The notes: generated by a model from the sequence alone, not told the origin. A stretch of DNA of 64,000 nt from Caldilineaceae bacterium (GCA_022842065.1 JALHQH010000001.1:186001-250000); one strand, 5' to 3'. Positions 35,765 through 45,141 are shown, counted from the stretch's first letter. A program made the numbers and translations.

Positions 35765-36778
35765 ATGGCAGGCAACAGCCCCTATCAATTACAAGTCCGG
35801 GGAACAGATGAGTTACGCGCCTACTCACTACGGGAAGGGGTGACAACGATTGGTCGCAGCCCCGAAAGTGACTTACGGCTCAAGGGGGCCACGGTCTCGG
35901 ATCGCCATGCCGAGATTACTTACCATCTTGCCACCGCGGAGCAGCCGGGCCGGCTGACGTTGACCGATCTGGGTAGTACAAATGGCACGCGCCTGCAAAC
36001 CAAGCCTATTCCGCCCTATTTTGCCACGCCATTGCGGCCAGGGAGCACGATCCAGATCGGTGGCTATACGCTGACGGTGGAGCTCTATCTGCAACCACCT
36101 GCCGGCCCTGTGCGCCGTGAGGTGGCTGCGCCAGCGCAAGGGTCCCAGCGGCTGGCACCCTATCCATACAGTGGACAGATTCCCTTTGGCCTCTCCCAGT
36201 ATAGCCGCCACTGGTTACCCTATCTACCAGACATTTACCAACCTTCCCCAGCGGCATTGCAGATCATCAGTGAGGGGCAGCTTAATGGTGAGGGTGGCCA
36301 GGATCAAGCACGCGAAACTTTTTTGGCCCGCTTTCTTGGCCTCTTTGAATCAATCTTTTTACCGATCGAATCGATGGTTGAACACTTTGACCTCTATCTA
36401 GATCCAAAGAGTACACCCCAGCCTTTTTTACCCTGGCTGGAACATCTGTTTGGTCTGCCTTTCTTTACAAATTTAACCGAGTTACAAAAACATGAGCTGA
36501 GCCTTACTTTGAGCAGCAAGCAGCGGCGCCAACTAGTAGAAAAAGCCTATGAATTGGTTGAACGGAAAGGGACAAAAAAGGGGTTACAAATGTTTTTGGA
36601 ACTTCTAACCCAAAACGACGCCGGTTCAAATCCTGTGATCGAGATTAATGATCTGCAGACAAACGGCGCGCACTTTGTAGTCCAGATCACCCCCAAACGG
36701 ACAGAGCGTGAATCAGCAACGATTGAAGCGCTGATTGAGGCCTATAAACCGGTGCATACCACCTATGAGCTAAAGTAG
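35765..36778 (+). CDS. FHA domain fused to phage tail protein I (gpI)
   Basis: 337 aa from ATG 35765, one base after the preceding stop. Residues about 5-105 form a forkhead-associated domain with the phosphothreonine-binding residues in place: GRS (30-32), SDRH (45-48) and DLGSTNGT (68-75, Asn73). A Pro/Ala linker follows, then from about 145 the P2 gpI-like domain: RHWLPYLPDIYQ, FLARFLGLFESIFLPIESMVEHFDLYLDP, LPWLEHLFGLPF, and LVEKAYELVERKGTKKGLQMFLELLT. It is thus a baseplate subunit carrying a pThr reader. With a Ser/Thr kinase encoded 7 kb downstream in the same direction, phospho-control of baseplate assembly or docking is a reasonable hypothesis. Confidence 0.92.
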   Translation: MAGNSPYQLQVRGTDELRAYSLREGVTTIGRSPESDLRLKGATVSDRHAEITYHLATAEQPGRLTLTDLGSTNGTRLQTKPIPPYFATPLRPGSTIQIGGYTLTVELYLQPPAGPVRREVAAPAQGSQRLAPYPYSGQIPFGLSQYSRHWLPYLPDIYQPSPAALQIISEGQLNGEGGQDQARETFLARFLGLFESIFLPIESMVEHFDLYLDPKSTPQPFLPWLEHLFGLPFFTNLTELQKHELSLTLSSKQRRQLVEKAYELVERKGTKKGLQMFLELLTQNDAGSNPVIEINDLQTNGAHFVVQITPKRTERESATIEALIEAYKPVHTTYELK

Positions 36779-36786
36779 CAACTGTC

Positions 36787-37992
36787 ATGCGGCTTACCGT
36801 TATCAACCAGAGCACAGGCAGCGAAGCACAACATACGTTGCGCTGGGGGCGCGTCGTCAAAATTGGCCCGCCGCGCCCCGCCCCGACCGCAGCCGGACAG
36901 GCCGAACAGCTGTTGGTCTGGGCACCTGGCCCTTGGCAAAAATTGGGGGATTGGCTGTGGTCACGATTGCGGGGCCGACAAACCATTGTGCCCGCCTATC
37001 CATTGCAGATTGATTTTGTAGAACATGCAGTCCAAGTTACCAATCTAGGTAGCAGCCAACCACTTTATCTGCTGGACCAGGCGCTGACGCCACAACAGCC
37101 GTGGTTATGGTTGCCGGAGCAGGCGTTACGCTATGGCGACTTTATCTTATTTTGGGAGGCAGAGCGCAGCTGGGCAGTAGGCTGGCCGTGGCAACGCGTG
37201 CCGTTGGAGCGCGTATCCCGCTCACTCCTTTTATGGAGCATCTTCCTTGTGCTCATCTTGGGGCTGGTTGGGTGGCTTTCATTAAACCAATTTTGGTTCA
37301 GGACAGCGCGCGTTGAATCACCGACGCTAACTATTTTGCCGACACTAGCCGCCACCATCACAGAAACGCTAACCATCACGGGAACGCCAACCATCACTGT
37401 CATCACCACCCCGACGGTGACCGCAACGCCACGCTCAACGCCGACACCCAGACCAACCGTTGCGCGTGTTGTTGCCGGGGCTGATGTGGCGGCAACCTTT
37501 ACACCGACGCCTACATTGACCTTGTTACCGGCCGCGGCCACGCAAGCTGCCGCCGCTCTGGTCTGTGTACCGACAACTCCCGTCCCGCTCGCGGCAGAAC
37601 TGATTGCACTTAAGATTAAGATCGAGCCGGCTTGTGTACGCGTTGGCGAGGCTTATTGGCAGGTAAGTGCGGTTGATTGGTTGGATGAGGCAGAATCCAG
37701 TGGTCGCCATCACGTTTTTGTCTACCTCCAAAGTGATCAACCACTGAAAGAAACGATCACCATGGCGTGGGAAACCGGAAGCTGTACGCGCCCAATCGTC
37801 GATGCCGCTGGGGCCAACTGTTCGATGCACGGAGCTGGGCTTGTCTATCAGCTCTTTGTCAATGGGTTGCCGAGTGAACAAGTCGACAATTTGGGATTGG
37901 GCACTATTGACAAACGCGATTGGGCGATCCGTACGAGTTATGTCGTTACCTTTACCCGCACGGTGCGCGGGCCCTTGTCTATTGTACCGTAA
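36787..37992 (+). CDS. Single-pass membrane protein, FHA-like N-domain, Thr/Pro linker
   Basis: 401 aa. The cytoplasmic part (1-140) includes VQVTNLGSSQPLYLLDQ and LPEQALRYGDFILFWE, an arrangement like the second half of an FHA beta-sandwich but without the usual GR and SxxH residues; that likeness is my inference. One transmembrane helix lies at about 147-166 (WSIFLVLILGLVGWLSL). The extracellular side has a Thr/Pro/Val linker (about 175-250) and a C-terminal beta domain with paired cysteines (PACVRVGEAYWQVSAVDW, GSCTRPIVDAAGANCSMHG). It starts 8 bases after the FHA-gpI stop. Function unknown; a membrane tether or sensor for the system is plausible. Confidence 0.7.
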   Translation: MRLTVINQSTGSEAQHTLRWGRVVKIGPPRPAPTAAGQAEQLLVWAPGPWQKLGDWLWSRLRGRQTIVPAYPLQIDFVEHAVQVTNLGSSQPLYLLDQALTPQQPWLWLPEQALRYGDFILFWEAERSWAVGWPWQRVPLERVSRSLLLWSIFLVLILGLVGWLSLNQFWFRTARVESPTLTILPTLAATITETLTITGTPTITVITTPTVTATPRSTPTPRPTVARVVAGADVAATFTPTPTLTLLPAAATQAAAALVCVPTTPVPLAAELIALKIKIEPACVRVGEAYWQVSAVDWLDEAESSGRHHVFVYLQSDQPLKETITMAWETGSCTRPIVDAAGANCSMHGAGLVYQLFVNGLPSEQVDNLGLGTIDKRDWAIRTSYVVTFTRTVRGPLSIVP

Positions 37993-37999
37993 TGTTAAA

Positions 38000-38060
38000 A
38001 GGACTTACGCAACGTGCGCTGACTTCGGCAAGCTCAGCCGCCGTGTGCTGCGTAAGTCCT
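38000..38060. repeat. Palindromic repeat with GGACTTACGCA ends, copy 1
   Basis: Inverted 12-bp ends AGGACTTACGCA (38000-38011) and TGCGTAAGTCCT (38049-38060) enclose 37 bases. The same ends recur at 54755-54869 around a different core, so these are members of a dispersed repeat family. It fills the gap between the single-pass membrane gene and the pseudokinase gene and is the first sizeable break in the otherwise tight downstream operon. Confidence 0.65.
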
Positions 38061-38083
38061 ATCAGTGATAGATTGATTCGAAC

Positions 38084-41000
38084 ATGGTAAATAACGCCCA
38101 ACCAACCGGCGATACAGAAATTTTTGAAAAGCGTTTTGACAATCTCCAAAAGCTCAGCGATGAGGATCTGGGGGAGCTTTTCAGCGCGCGCAATCAGTCA
38201 ACGAACGAACGCATTTGGGCATTAAAATTTTACGACTGGGTCGGTGATCTACGCAGTGACCAACAGCAACAACTGCGGGCAGTATTGGCAGCGGTCCGCC
38301 AACTCGCACACCCGCTCTTGCTCACCGTTAAACAATTCCACATCGAACCAACCAAACTCGATGCCGAAAAACAACCTTTGGCAGTAAATTATATTGAATT
38401 TGCCGAACCCCAAGGGCGTTCGTTGGCACAGTGGTCGCAGTGGCAAGTAAACAACCAATTGCGGGAAGCTGTTGCCATTGTGATTACGCTCGCAGATGGC
38501 TTGGTGAGTTTACATCAACAGACCGCAGCCCAATCAATTGCCCGTCTAGTGCCGGTGATTGAGCCAAAACAGATCATCCTCGTGGGACTCGGCGATGAGA
38601 TCCGCCCCCGCATTGCGCATCTTGGTTGGTCTGCGCTCTATTTGACTGATATTGGCCTCATTCGCTATCTACGGGCCGATCCGAACAATACGCCGGCTTC
38701 CCCCAAAGTGGAAGCACTTAAACGCCAGGAGCTCGCCTTACACGAAGTAAAAGCATTGGGAATGCTGTTGCTGCAATTGTTGCGTAAGTATAAGGAGGAT
38801 TTTGCACCAACTCTACTGAGAGAAGAGGAGCTTAAGCAAGTCCGCGACCAAGTAAGCAGTCGGTATCCAGCAGTAGGTGCCCTGCTGGCTGAATTTTTCG
38901 CCAAAGCCTTGCCCCCCTTCACGCCCGATAGCTACCAAGATCCAGGCGCAGTGGCGACGGCCCTGCGTGTGCTTTACAAAGCCGGCGCGCAGCTCAGTCC
39001 GCAGCCAGATGAAGAGACACAGCCCGCCGTCATACCAAATCAGCCCCCAACGCATGTGGCCACAGCCAGGGGAAACACGGTTCCCAGTGCGGATCAGACC
39101 ACAACCCAGCCGTTGTCAGCGCAAGTATCAGGCAGCCAACCAGTAGCACCAGCAAACCAACCAACAAACCAAGCAGAGGTGACCATTGCCCTCTTTGCGG
39201 ATCAGCATTCAACCACACCGCTGTTGACCAAGCCGCTTGGGAAAGCACAGTTTCTGACCTTTGGCGATAGCCCGGAGGACGATTTTAATCAGCCAGGCTT
39301 CCGGTCGCCGCGCCGGCTGATGATCCTTCATCAAAATGGCGAATTTGCCGAACGCTATGTCGTCGCTGATACAGGCAACGGCCCGACCGGCCCCACCCAT
39401 GTCGCCCACCTGGATGGCCTGCCGCTCTCGCCTTACTTTGCCGCCATCTTGCATGAACGCTCCCGCCTTGAATTTGAATCATATCGGATTCAACTCATTC
39501 GCGCGAATGTGATCGCCAATCCACTAGCGTCACGCCGCCAACGCCCCTTACAGGTGACCCAAACGCATTATGCGGCGAATCCAGGCGAGCGCTTTCAGAT
39601 TCAGGTCACCATGCAAAATGTGACCAAGGAGGTTGATAGTTTTTGGCTTGCGGTTGATGGTGCGCCGAGCGAGATGCAAATTGAATTGCCGGAGCCAAAG
39701 GAACTTTTTGCCGATGAAACGACCAATGTGGCGTTGCAGGTTCGGCTGCCGGCACTCAATCTTAGCCAGGCCGGTGAAATCCCCTTAATTTTACGGCTGA
39801 TTAGTGAAAATTATCGCGTACAGATTGCCGCCATCAAGGTTACAATTACGGTTTTGCCCCATTACGACTATGTCGGCATGCTCTTGCCCCAGACCTTACG
39901 CCTGGGTGATGATGGTAAATTGCTTTTGGAAAATCAAGGCAATTTGACGCGCATCTTTACCATCCAGTGGCATGATCGGGCACAAGAGCTTGATTTTGTG
40001 CCACCAGAAGCAACTGTCACCGTCCCGCCGCTCACACAGACAGAGATTACCTATCGTGCGTATCTGCGCAAGGGGCAGTTGCGTGTTTTGGGCAGCAAAC
40101 GCTTTCATAACATGGATGTGCTGATTCAGCCGCAGCGAGGGGGCATTCCGCAAAATTTACCCGGCCAGGTCGTTAGCCGGGCGCTGATCCCAGCATGGGC
40201 ACCAACCTTGCTCCTCGTGTTGCTCTTATTATTTCTTTTCGCCGCGAATTTTCTCTTTCAACCGGAGTTTGCCCACCCGGCTACGGTGCGCGCGGCTTCC
40301 ACAGCCGAATTAACCCAGCTACTAACTAGTACCATTAATACCAAGGCAGCCGCCCAAGTGGCAATGACGCCCACCCCAACCACGCCCACTCCGGTGTGGA
40401 TTGCCGTGCCGACACCGATGGCGGATGCGACGAAGGTTCATCTACTCTGGCAGCCATTAGGTAGCTGCTTTTACTCAGTCTATGAAAATGATGTCATTAC
40501 GAGTGGACCGAACTTTATATCACCTTTTCTCGACAAAGAGATCGCTTATCAAATTCAAAATCAAAATGAAGGCACGATTGTTGAAGTGCGGCTACGCAGT
40601 TGTTTGCTGATTGGTGAACGTAGCTGGAAAGTAGCAGTTCAACCGCTACCAGTCACGACCCCAACGCCTACCGACACACCGGTGCCGATGGTACGCGGCA
40701 CCAACGTTGCCATCAATTACCCAGCAGGATTAACCCCAGCCGCGCCACAAACAGATGCTGGTGATGGCGTCACCCGGCTATTGATTGGCCAACTCGGCGA
40801 ATTCTGTTTTCAGTGGCAGAGCGCAGCGCTGACAGGATCACTGCTGATTACGCCAACACTGCCCATCGAACTCAGTGGCAGTGCAGGTGAGCAATGCCAG
40901 CCGATTAATCAACTTTTCAAAAAGGTCCTGCCTCCCACCGATTTTAGTCTGGTGGGAATGCAAGGCGAGCAACCGATCCTTTCCGCGCCCTTTGCCCGCA

Positions 41001-41653
41001 TTGAAGTTCGTCAACCCATCTGTCGCGTCAATATTGATGAGAGCCTTGCTCTCTATTTGGCGATCCGCGAAGGGCCAGGCCGCAATTTTCCCGAACGAGG
41101 TGGGATTTTTAAGGATCAAGAAGTTTTAGTCCTGGCGCGTCCCTTTAAACCGATTGAACGCGAAGAGAAGTTAGATTGGCTGTTGGTCTCGATTGGGAGT
41201 GATCCGCGCCCTGGTTGGGTGGCATTCCGTGAATATGCGCTTGATTACCAAACCATTATCAATACCTATTTGGCTTGTCCGCCGGACCTTGACCTGCTGC
41301 CGAATGCGGAGCTAATCCCGCCCACCCCAACGCCGACCCCGACGACTACGCCTGAAGCCACCGTCACCCCCACGGCAACACCAGCTTCGGAGATTTCGCT
41401 GGAGCCGCCGATTATCAATCCGGGGGGGTGTGCCCTATTGCAATGGCAGATCGAAAATGTCAAAGAAGTTTACCTGAATGGCGAAGGGGTAGTTGGCGAA
41501 GGGGAACGCGAAGAATGTCGCACTGCGCCGGGGCAATATCTCTTTGAGTGGCAAATCAACAAAATTGATGGCAGTGTGGTGAAGATCCAAAAAACCCTCA
41601 CCGTGAATCCAGGCCCTGGTGGACTACCAGCTGAACCCACGCCGCCGGAGTAG
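38084..41653 (+). CDS. Membrane pseudokinase with FHA-like and SH3-like domains
   Basis: 1189 aa. Residues 15-310 follow a protein-kinase fold: LSDEDLGELFSARNQSTNERIWALKFYDW keeps a VAIK-type lysine (K48), and EAVAIVITLADGLVSLHQQ matches the helix before the catalytic loop. The HRD loop is replaced (IARLVPVIEPKQIILV) and DFG by HLGWS, so it should be inactive. About 385-472 resembles a degenerate FHA fold (FLTFGDSPEDDF...RRLMILHQNG). Two Ig-like stretches lie between 480 and 690, one transmembrane helix at about 700-726, extracellular Thr/Pro linkers, and an SH3-like domain at about 982-1055 (LALYLAIREGPGRNFPERG...WLLVSIG...GWVAF). The C-terminus has a Cys-containing beta domain. A membrane scaffold for the injection system is likely. 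Confidence 0.72.
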   Translation: MVNNAQPTGDTEIFEKRFDNLQKLSDEDLGELFSARNQSTNERIWALKFYDWVGDLRSDQQQQLRAVLAAVRQLAHPLLLTVKQFHIEPTKLDAEKQPLAVNYIEFAEPQGRSLAQWSQWQVNNQLREAVAIVITLADGLVSLHQQTAAQSIARLVPVIEPKQIILVGLGDEIRPRIAHLGWSALYLTDIGLIRYLRADPNNTPASPKVEALKRQELALHEVKALGMLLLQLLRKYKEDFAPTLLREEELKQVRDQVSSRYPAVGALLAEFFAKALPPFTPDSYQDPGAVATALRVLYKAGAQLSPQPDEETQPAVIPNQPPTHVATARGNTVPSADQTTTQPLSAQVSGSQPVAPANQPTNQAEVTIALFADQHSTTPLLTKPLGKAQFLTFGDSPEDDFNQPGFRSPRRLMILHQNGEFAERYVVADTGNGPTGPTHVAHLDGLPLSPYFAAILHERSRLEFESYRIQLIRANVIANPLASRRQRPLQVTQTHYAANPGERFQIQVTMQNVTKEVDSFWLAVDGAPSEMQIELPEPKELFADETTNVALQVRLPALNLSQAGEIPLILRLISENYRVQIAAIKVTITVLPHYDYVGMLLPQTLRLGDDGKLLLENQGNLTRIFTIQWHDRAQELDFVPPEATVTVPPLTQTEITYRAYLRKGQLRVLGSKRFHNMDVLIQPQRGGIPQNLPGQVVSRALIPAWAPTLLLVLLLLFLFAANFLFQPEFAHPATVRAASTAELTQLLTSTINTKAAAQVAMTPTPTTPTPVWIAVPTPMADATKVHLLWQPLGSCFYSVYENDVITSGPNFISPFLDKEIAYQIQNQNEGTIVEVRLRSCLLIGERSWKVAVQPLPVTTPTPTDTPVPMVRGTNVAINYPAGLTPAAPQTDAGDGVTRLLIGQLGEFCFQWQSAALTGSLLITPTLPIELSGSAGEQCQPINQLFKKVLPPTDFSLVGMQGEQPILSAPFARIEVRQPICRVNIDESLALYLAIREGPGRNFPERGGIFKDQEVLVLARPFKPIEREEKLDWLLVSIGSDPRPGWVAFREYALDYQTIINTYLACPPDLDLLPNAELIPPTPTPTPTTTPEATVTPTATPASEISLEPPIINPGGCALLQWQIENVKEVYLNGEGVVGEGEREECRTAPGQYLFEWQINKIDGSVVKIQKTLTVNPGPGGLPAEPTPPE

Positions 41654-41678
41654 CGGTCACGACCCAAGTGACAGGAGC

Positions 41679-41745
41679 GCGGTGACAGTCACTGGTCACA
41701 CGCGTTACTTTTAGCAAATTGCTGCTGCTCCGTGACTGTCACCGC
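41679..41745. terminator. 14-bp perfect inverted repeat between pseudokinase and VWA genes
   Basis: GCGGTGACAGTCAC at 41679-41692 and its complement at 41732-41745 with a 39-base loop. The loop is long and no T-run follows, so it is not a standard intrinsic terminator; it may stabilise the transcript or weaken read-through into the VWA gene. Confidence 0.35.
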
Positions 41746-41776
41746 TGCAGCTTAGTCGTTACGAGTAGGATGGAAA

Positions 41777-43828
41777 ATGGCTTTGTTCCACTGGTTTTCA
41801 AAAGTAGCGAATGGTCTGTCGCCTCGGTTACGCCGCGCACACGGTAGTTGGCTGCGCCGCGCCGGCTGGTTCGGCCGGCTAGGCCAGGTTGCCGTTATGG
41901 GGCTGATCGCCACCAGCCTGCTTTACACTATGCTGCTGTTGTTGGCAGCGCCGGCGGCAGCGGCGCGCCTTTTCCCCACCCCACCGCCGTTGCTCGATCA
42001 ATTTCCGCAGATCACAGTCACGGTGCCCTGCCGCTACAGCCCACCGTTGGCGCCAGCCTCGATCTTTACCTTGCGCGAAGATGGAAAAAGACAGACCTTG
42101 CGGGGCGGGCCGCAGCGCAATCCGGTTTATTATCCAAAAACCGAGATTCTCTTTTTGCTGGATGTGATCCAAGGGCGCGAGGCATTACTCAATCCCATCG
42201 GTGATCGACTGGCGGCCTTTGTCGATTATTATAGTAAAACGGTGCCCAGTGGCGAACGTGGCCAGTTTGCCTTTAGCGCATTTATCCCCTATACGAATGG
42301 TCGCCAGTTGGATCTGGTTAAGCCGTGGACCCCGCAGATCGATGAGGTCGCCACCGCGGTCTATCAACATCAATCGCACGCACCGGCCCAAACCGGGCTA
42401 GCGGATCTGATCGACAATGCCCGCCAACAATTTACCGTGACCCATGTCGCACGCCGGACCATCGTCGTCTTCTCTGATGGCACCGACCCATTGAGTGAAG
42501 ACAAACGCACGACCGTTTTGCAACAAGTTACCGATCAACAAATTGCCATTGATACCATATTCATTAATACAGGGGTAGGTAATACCAATCAGTTACGTAA
42601 ATTAGCAGAAGCCACCAATGGCCAATATATTGAGCAATTAGAAGATAATGCGGCAGCAGTTGATCAGCTCTTGCAACAACTGGTGCAACCAGAAACGGTT
42701 TGCGCCCTAGCCTATCGCGCGACAAAGCCGCCGCCAGGGCAGCTGATCGTCCAGGAAGTGCTGAGCGGTACGATCATTGCCACCACGACAGTGGCGATCC
42801 CACCCCTCGCGGTTGAACCACCGCTGGTTACCCTGGATACAACCCTGCTCAGAGATAATCTAGTTTTGTTGGCCGGCCGACGCGCGCAATCGTCACCGCT
42901 GACGGTCAGTTGGGCCTTTAATGACTATCCAAATCGACAAGTACAAACGGTCACCTACGATTTTATTGGGTTGACGATGACGATCCCGGCGGCAGTAACG
43001 CAAGCGGTGACCGCAGGACAACAATCAGCGCAATTGACGATTCCGCTTAACAAATTAATGTTCGGCAACTTTTCGCTGCGCGTGGTGGTTGAAGATGAAG
43101 TAGGGCTACAAGGCACTGCGATCGCACCCTTTGGCGTTGTGCCCCCGACGCCGCGCCCAACCCGAACGCCGACGGAGACCCCCGTCCCCACCGCAACCCC
43201 CAACAACGCTTTACGGCAAGCCGAAAGTGGCTTGGCGCAGGTCAATGCGGATTATAGTCGGGTCATCATTGTCGCGATTGGCGCGATGTTACTACTAGCA
43301 TTGATTCTGATCAGCTTGTGGCTAGGTGGGGCATTTCTGGCCGCGCGCAACGCGCTGGCCCGGCTGGCACCGTCCCCCTCTTCCGAGCCGGCCCCAGCAG
43401 CCGTCCCGGCCCTGCTCTACCGGCTGCGCACCGACCCTGCGCTCCCCTTACGCCAGGTCGTAAAACTCCATCGCACGGTGAACCTGCCCGAGGATTTACT
43501 TGCCAATCTAAATGGCGGTGCCCGTGAGCGTGCCCTGGCAAAGATTCACCAAGCAATTACCGCCAATATTCAGATCGTCTGCCACAACGAACAGGATATC
43601 CGGCTGATCTATCGACTGAAAGGTAGCACCTTAGCCACACCGATTCAAGTCCAACGCAATGGCCATCCAGAGGAACTAAATCCGCAGCAACCCTTTTTTC
43701 AGTTGGAGCACAATGATATTATCTTCCTCCGCCGTGATATTCGCTATCGGTTTATTGATCTGACACGGCAGGAACTTAAAGGGCTGAATGGGGAAACCGC
43801 ACCCTATACGCCGGAGTCGATCACGTGA
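41777..43828 (+). CDS. VWA-domain membrane protein with degenerate MIDAS
   Basis: 683 aa. A signal anchor (about 35-60, MGLIATSLLYTMLLLLAAPAAAA) is followed by an extracellular VWA domain (about 120-310: TEILFLLDVIQGRE, RRTIVVFSDGTDPLSED, IAIDTIFINTG, NQLRKLAEATNGQYI). The metal-site DxSxS is DVIQG at 129-133, so metal-dependent adhesion is doubtful. Beta-sandwich stretches and a Thr/Pro linker lead to a second helix (about 495-518, VIIVAIGAMLLLALILISLWL). A cytoplasmic tail ends in a beta region (about 615-660: NGHPEELNPQQPFFQLEHNDIIFL) that looks like part of an FHA fold; that is inference. The stop overlaps the kinase start (TGATG), binding the two functionally. Confidence 0.8.
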   Translation: MALFHWFSKVANGLSPRLRRAHGSWLRRAGWFGRLGQVAVMGLIATSLLYTMLLLLAAPAAAARLFPTPPPLLDQFPQITVTVPCRYSPPLAPASIFTLREDGKRQTLRGGPQRNPVYYPKTEILFLLDVIQGREALLNPIGDRLAAFVDYYSKTVPSGERGQFAFSAFIPYTNGRQLDLVKPWTPQIDEVATAVYQHQSHAPAQTGLADLIDNARQQFTVTHVARRTIVVFSDGTDPLSEDKRTTVLQQVTDQQIAIDTIFINTGVGNTNQLRKLAEATNGQYIEQLEDNAAAVDQLLQQLVQPETVCALAYRATKPPPGQLIVQEVLSGTIIATTTVAIPPLAVEPPLVTLDTTLLRDNLVLLAGRRAQSSPLTVSWAFNDYPNRQVQTVTYDFIGLTMTIPAAVTQAVTAGQQSAQLTIPLNKLMFGNFSLRVVVEDEVGLQGTAIAPFGVVPPTPRPTRTPTETPVPTATPNNALRQAESGLAQVNADYSRVIIVAIGAMLLLALILISLWLGGAFLAARNALARLAPSPSSEPAPAAVPALLYRLRTDPALPLRQVVKLHRTVNLPEDLLANLNGGARERALAKIHQAITANIQIVCHNEQDIRLIYRLKGSTLATPIQVQRNGHPEELNPQQPFFQLEHNDIIFLRRDIRYRFIDLTRQELKGLNGETAPYTPESIT

Positions 43829-45003
43829 TGAAGCTGGACCACCAACTACAACCGGGGGCACAGCTTGTGCCTTATCCGTATCGCATTGAAGCGCCATTGA
43901 GCGACAGCAGTCGCCGAACCACCGAAGTCTATCGCGCTACGGTTGCTGGCCAAGAGCTGGGCTGGCCCACCGCCTTAGCAGCCACAACCTATCAGGTAGT
44001 CGTTAAGGTGGCCAATCGGCCCGATGCCAAGGGGAATTTCGCCACCGGGGCATTAGAACAGGAAGCACAACTGTTGCGCGGTTTACATCATCCCCATATT
44101 GTGCGGCTATTGCCGGTGAAAGCGCGCGCCGATGGCAGCTTTTCCTTTATCGAGCAGAGCCAGCAAACCGGCTATCCCTGGTTTATCGTGTTGGAGTATC
44201 TGCCCCATGGTTCGCTGGCGAGCCTCATGGCCGCAGTACCGCAACTGCCGCTGTGGATCATTGTCGAAATCGGTTATACCTTGGCCGCAACAGTGGGCTA
44301 TTTACATCGACGGCGGTTGGTACACATGGATCTCAAACCGCGCAATCTGCTCTTTCGGCAGCCCTATCAGTTGACCCCGACCGCTAACGGTAGCCCTAGG
44401 GCTGGCGAAATTGTATTGATTGATTTTGGCAGCGCCACCCTGGAGGGGCGCAGCCATACCACCCAGCGTGTCACCTTTCAGCCCTCGGTCTATCTGCCGC
44501 CGGAATGGATTCAAGCGGCACAGCAGGGCGAAGTGATTGCGCAGCCGGCGCTTGATATCTATGCGTTGGGGGTTATTTTGTATCAACTACTGGCCGGGCA
44601 GCCACCATTTGTCGCCCAAGATATCTACGCGCTAGAGCGGGCAATTTTGAACGATATCCCACCCCCGCCGACCCAGGCGCGCATGGCCACGGTCAATGCC
44701 ACGGGCAAAGCCACAGACAAAGCTGTGGCGCGACAGTTGGCGCGACTGGATCAAATTGTGCTAGCGACCTTGCACAAAGATCCACGGCTGCGTTTTAGCG
44801 CTGATCAGTTGGCGGATGCCCTACAGGAAGTACGGATCGCCTTGCCGTCACCGCGCTTTTATCAGCATTATCGGCCGGCCAAAGCGCGCCAGAAAGAGGA
44901 TGGAAACCTTGGCCCCAGCGCGCCCACTAGCTGGAAAATATTGATCTTGCTCAGCTTGGTCTGTACCGGCATTGGGTTGCTAGCCGGCTATTGGTTGCGT
45001 TAA
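43828..45003 (+). CDS. Membrane-anchored Ser/Thr protein kinase
   Basis: 391 aa from ATG 43828; a GTG at 43825 is also possible. It is a Hanks-type kinase with the key residues: Lys60 in VVVKV, Glu in LEQEAQLLRGL, catalytic loop VHMDLKPRNLLF (HMD 166-168, Asp kept, Arg replaced by Met), DFG at 199-201 (VLIDFGSAT), YLPPEW in place of APE, and DIYALGVILYQLLAGQPPF. The glycine loop is atypical (LSDSSRRTTEVYRA). The HMD change suggests activity not needing activation-loop phosphorylation. A C-terminal helix (about 370-389, ILILLSLVCTGIGLLAGYWL) anchors it with the kinase domain inside the cell. It is the only catalytically intact signalling enzyme in the locus and the probable writer for the FHA-gpI protein. 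Confidence 0.9.
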   Translation: MKLDHQLQPGAQLVPYPYRIEAPLSDSSRRTTEVYRATVAGQELGWPTALAATTYQVVVKVANRPDAKGNFATGALEQEAQLLRGLHHPHIVRLLPVKARADGSFSFIEQSQQTGYPWFIVLEYLPHGSLASLMAAVPQLPLWIIVEIGYTLAATVGYLHRRRLVHMDLKPRNLLFRQPYQLTPTANGSPRAGEIVLIDFGSATLEGRSHTTQRVTFQPSVYLPPEWIQAAQQGEVIAQPALDIYALGVILYQLLAGQPPFVAQDIYALERAILNDIPPPPTQARMATVNATGKATDKAVARQLARLDQIVLATLHKDPRLRFSADQLADALQEVRIALPSPRFYQHYRPAKARQKEDGNLGPSAPTSWKILILLSLVCTGIGLLAGYWLR

Positions 45004-45027
45004 GTAGGACATTAGTAAGCTGGCCAC

Positions 45028-45082
45028 TTAATTTTTAGAAATCCCTGATGTCTTACCCCGTCTAGTAACTGCTAAAAATTAA
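45028..45082. repeat. 11-bp inverted repeat between kinase and PP2C-like genes
   Basis: TTAATTTTTAG at 45028-45038 and CTAAAAATTAA at 45072-45082 with a 33-base spacer, in the 138-bp gap after the kinase stop. AT-only stems are weak hairpins; it could also be a paired operator or a remnant of a small element. Confidence 0.35.
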
Positions 45083-45141
45083 ATGTTCGCGGCACGAGTA
45101 CACTTATTTTTGTTACCCCGCAGGTGAGGAACGTTCATATC

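Noticed and set aside
36610..36640. GGTTCAAATCC, like a tRNA T-loop
   Set aside because: Inside the FHA-gpI coding sequence with no acceptor or anticodon stem around it.
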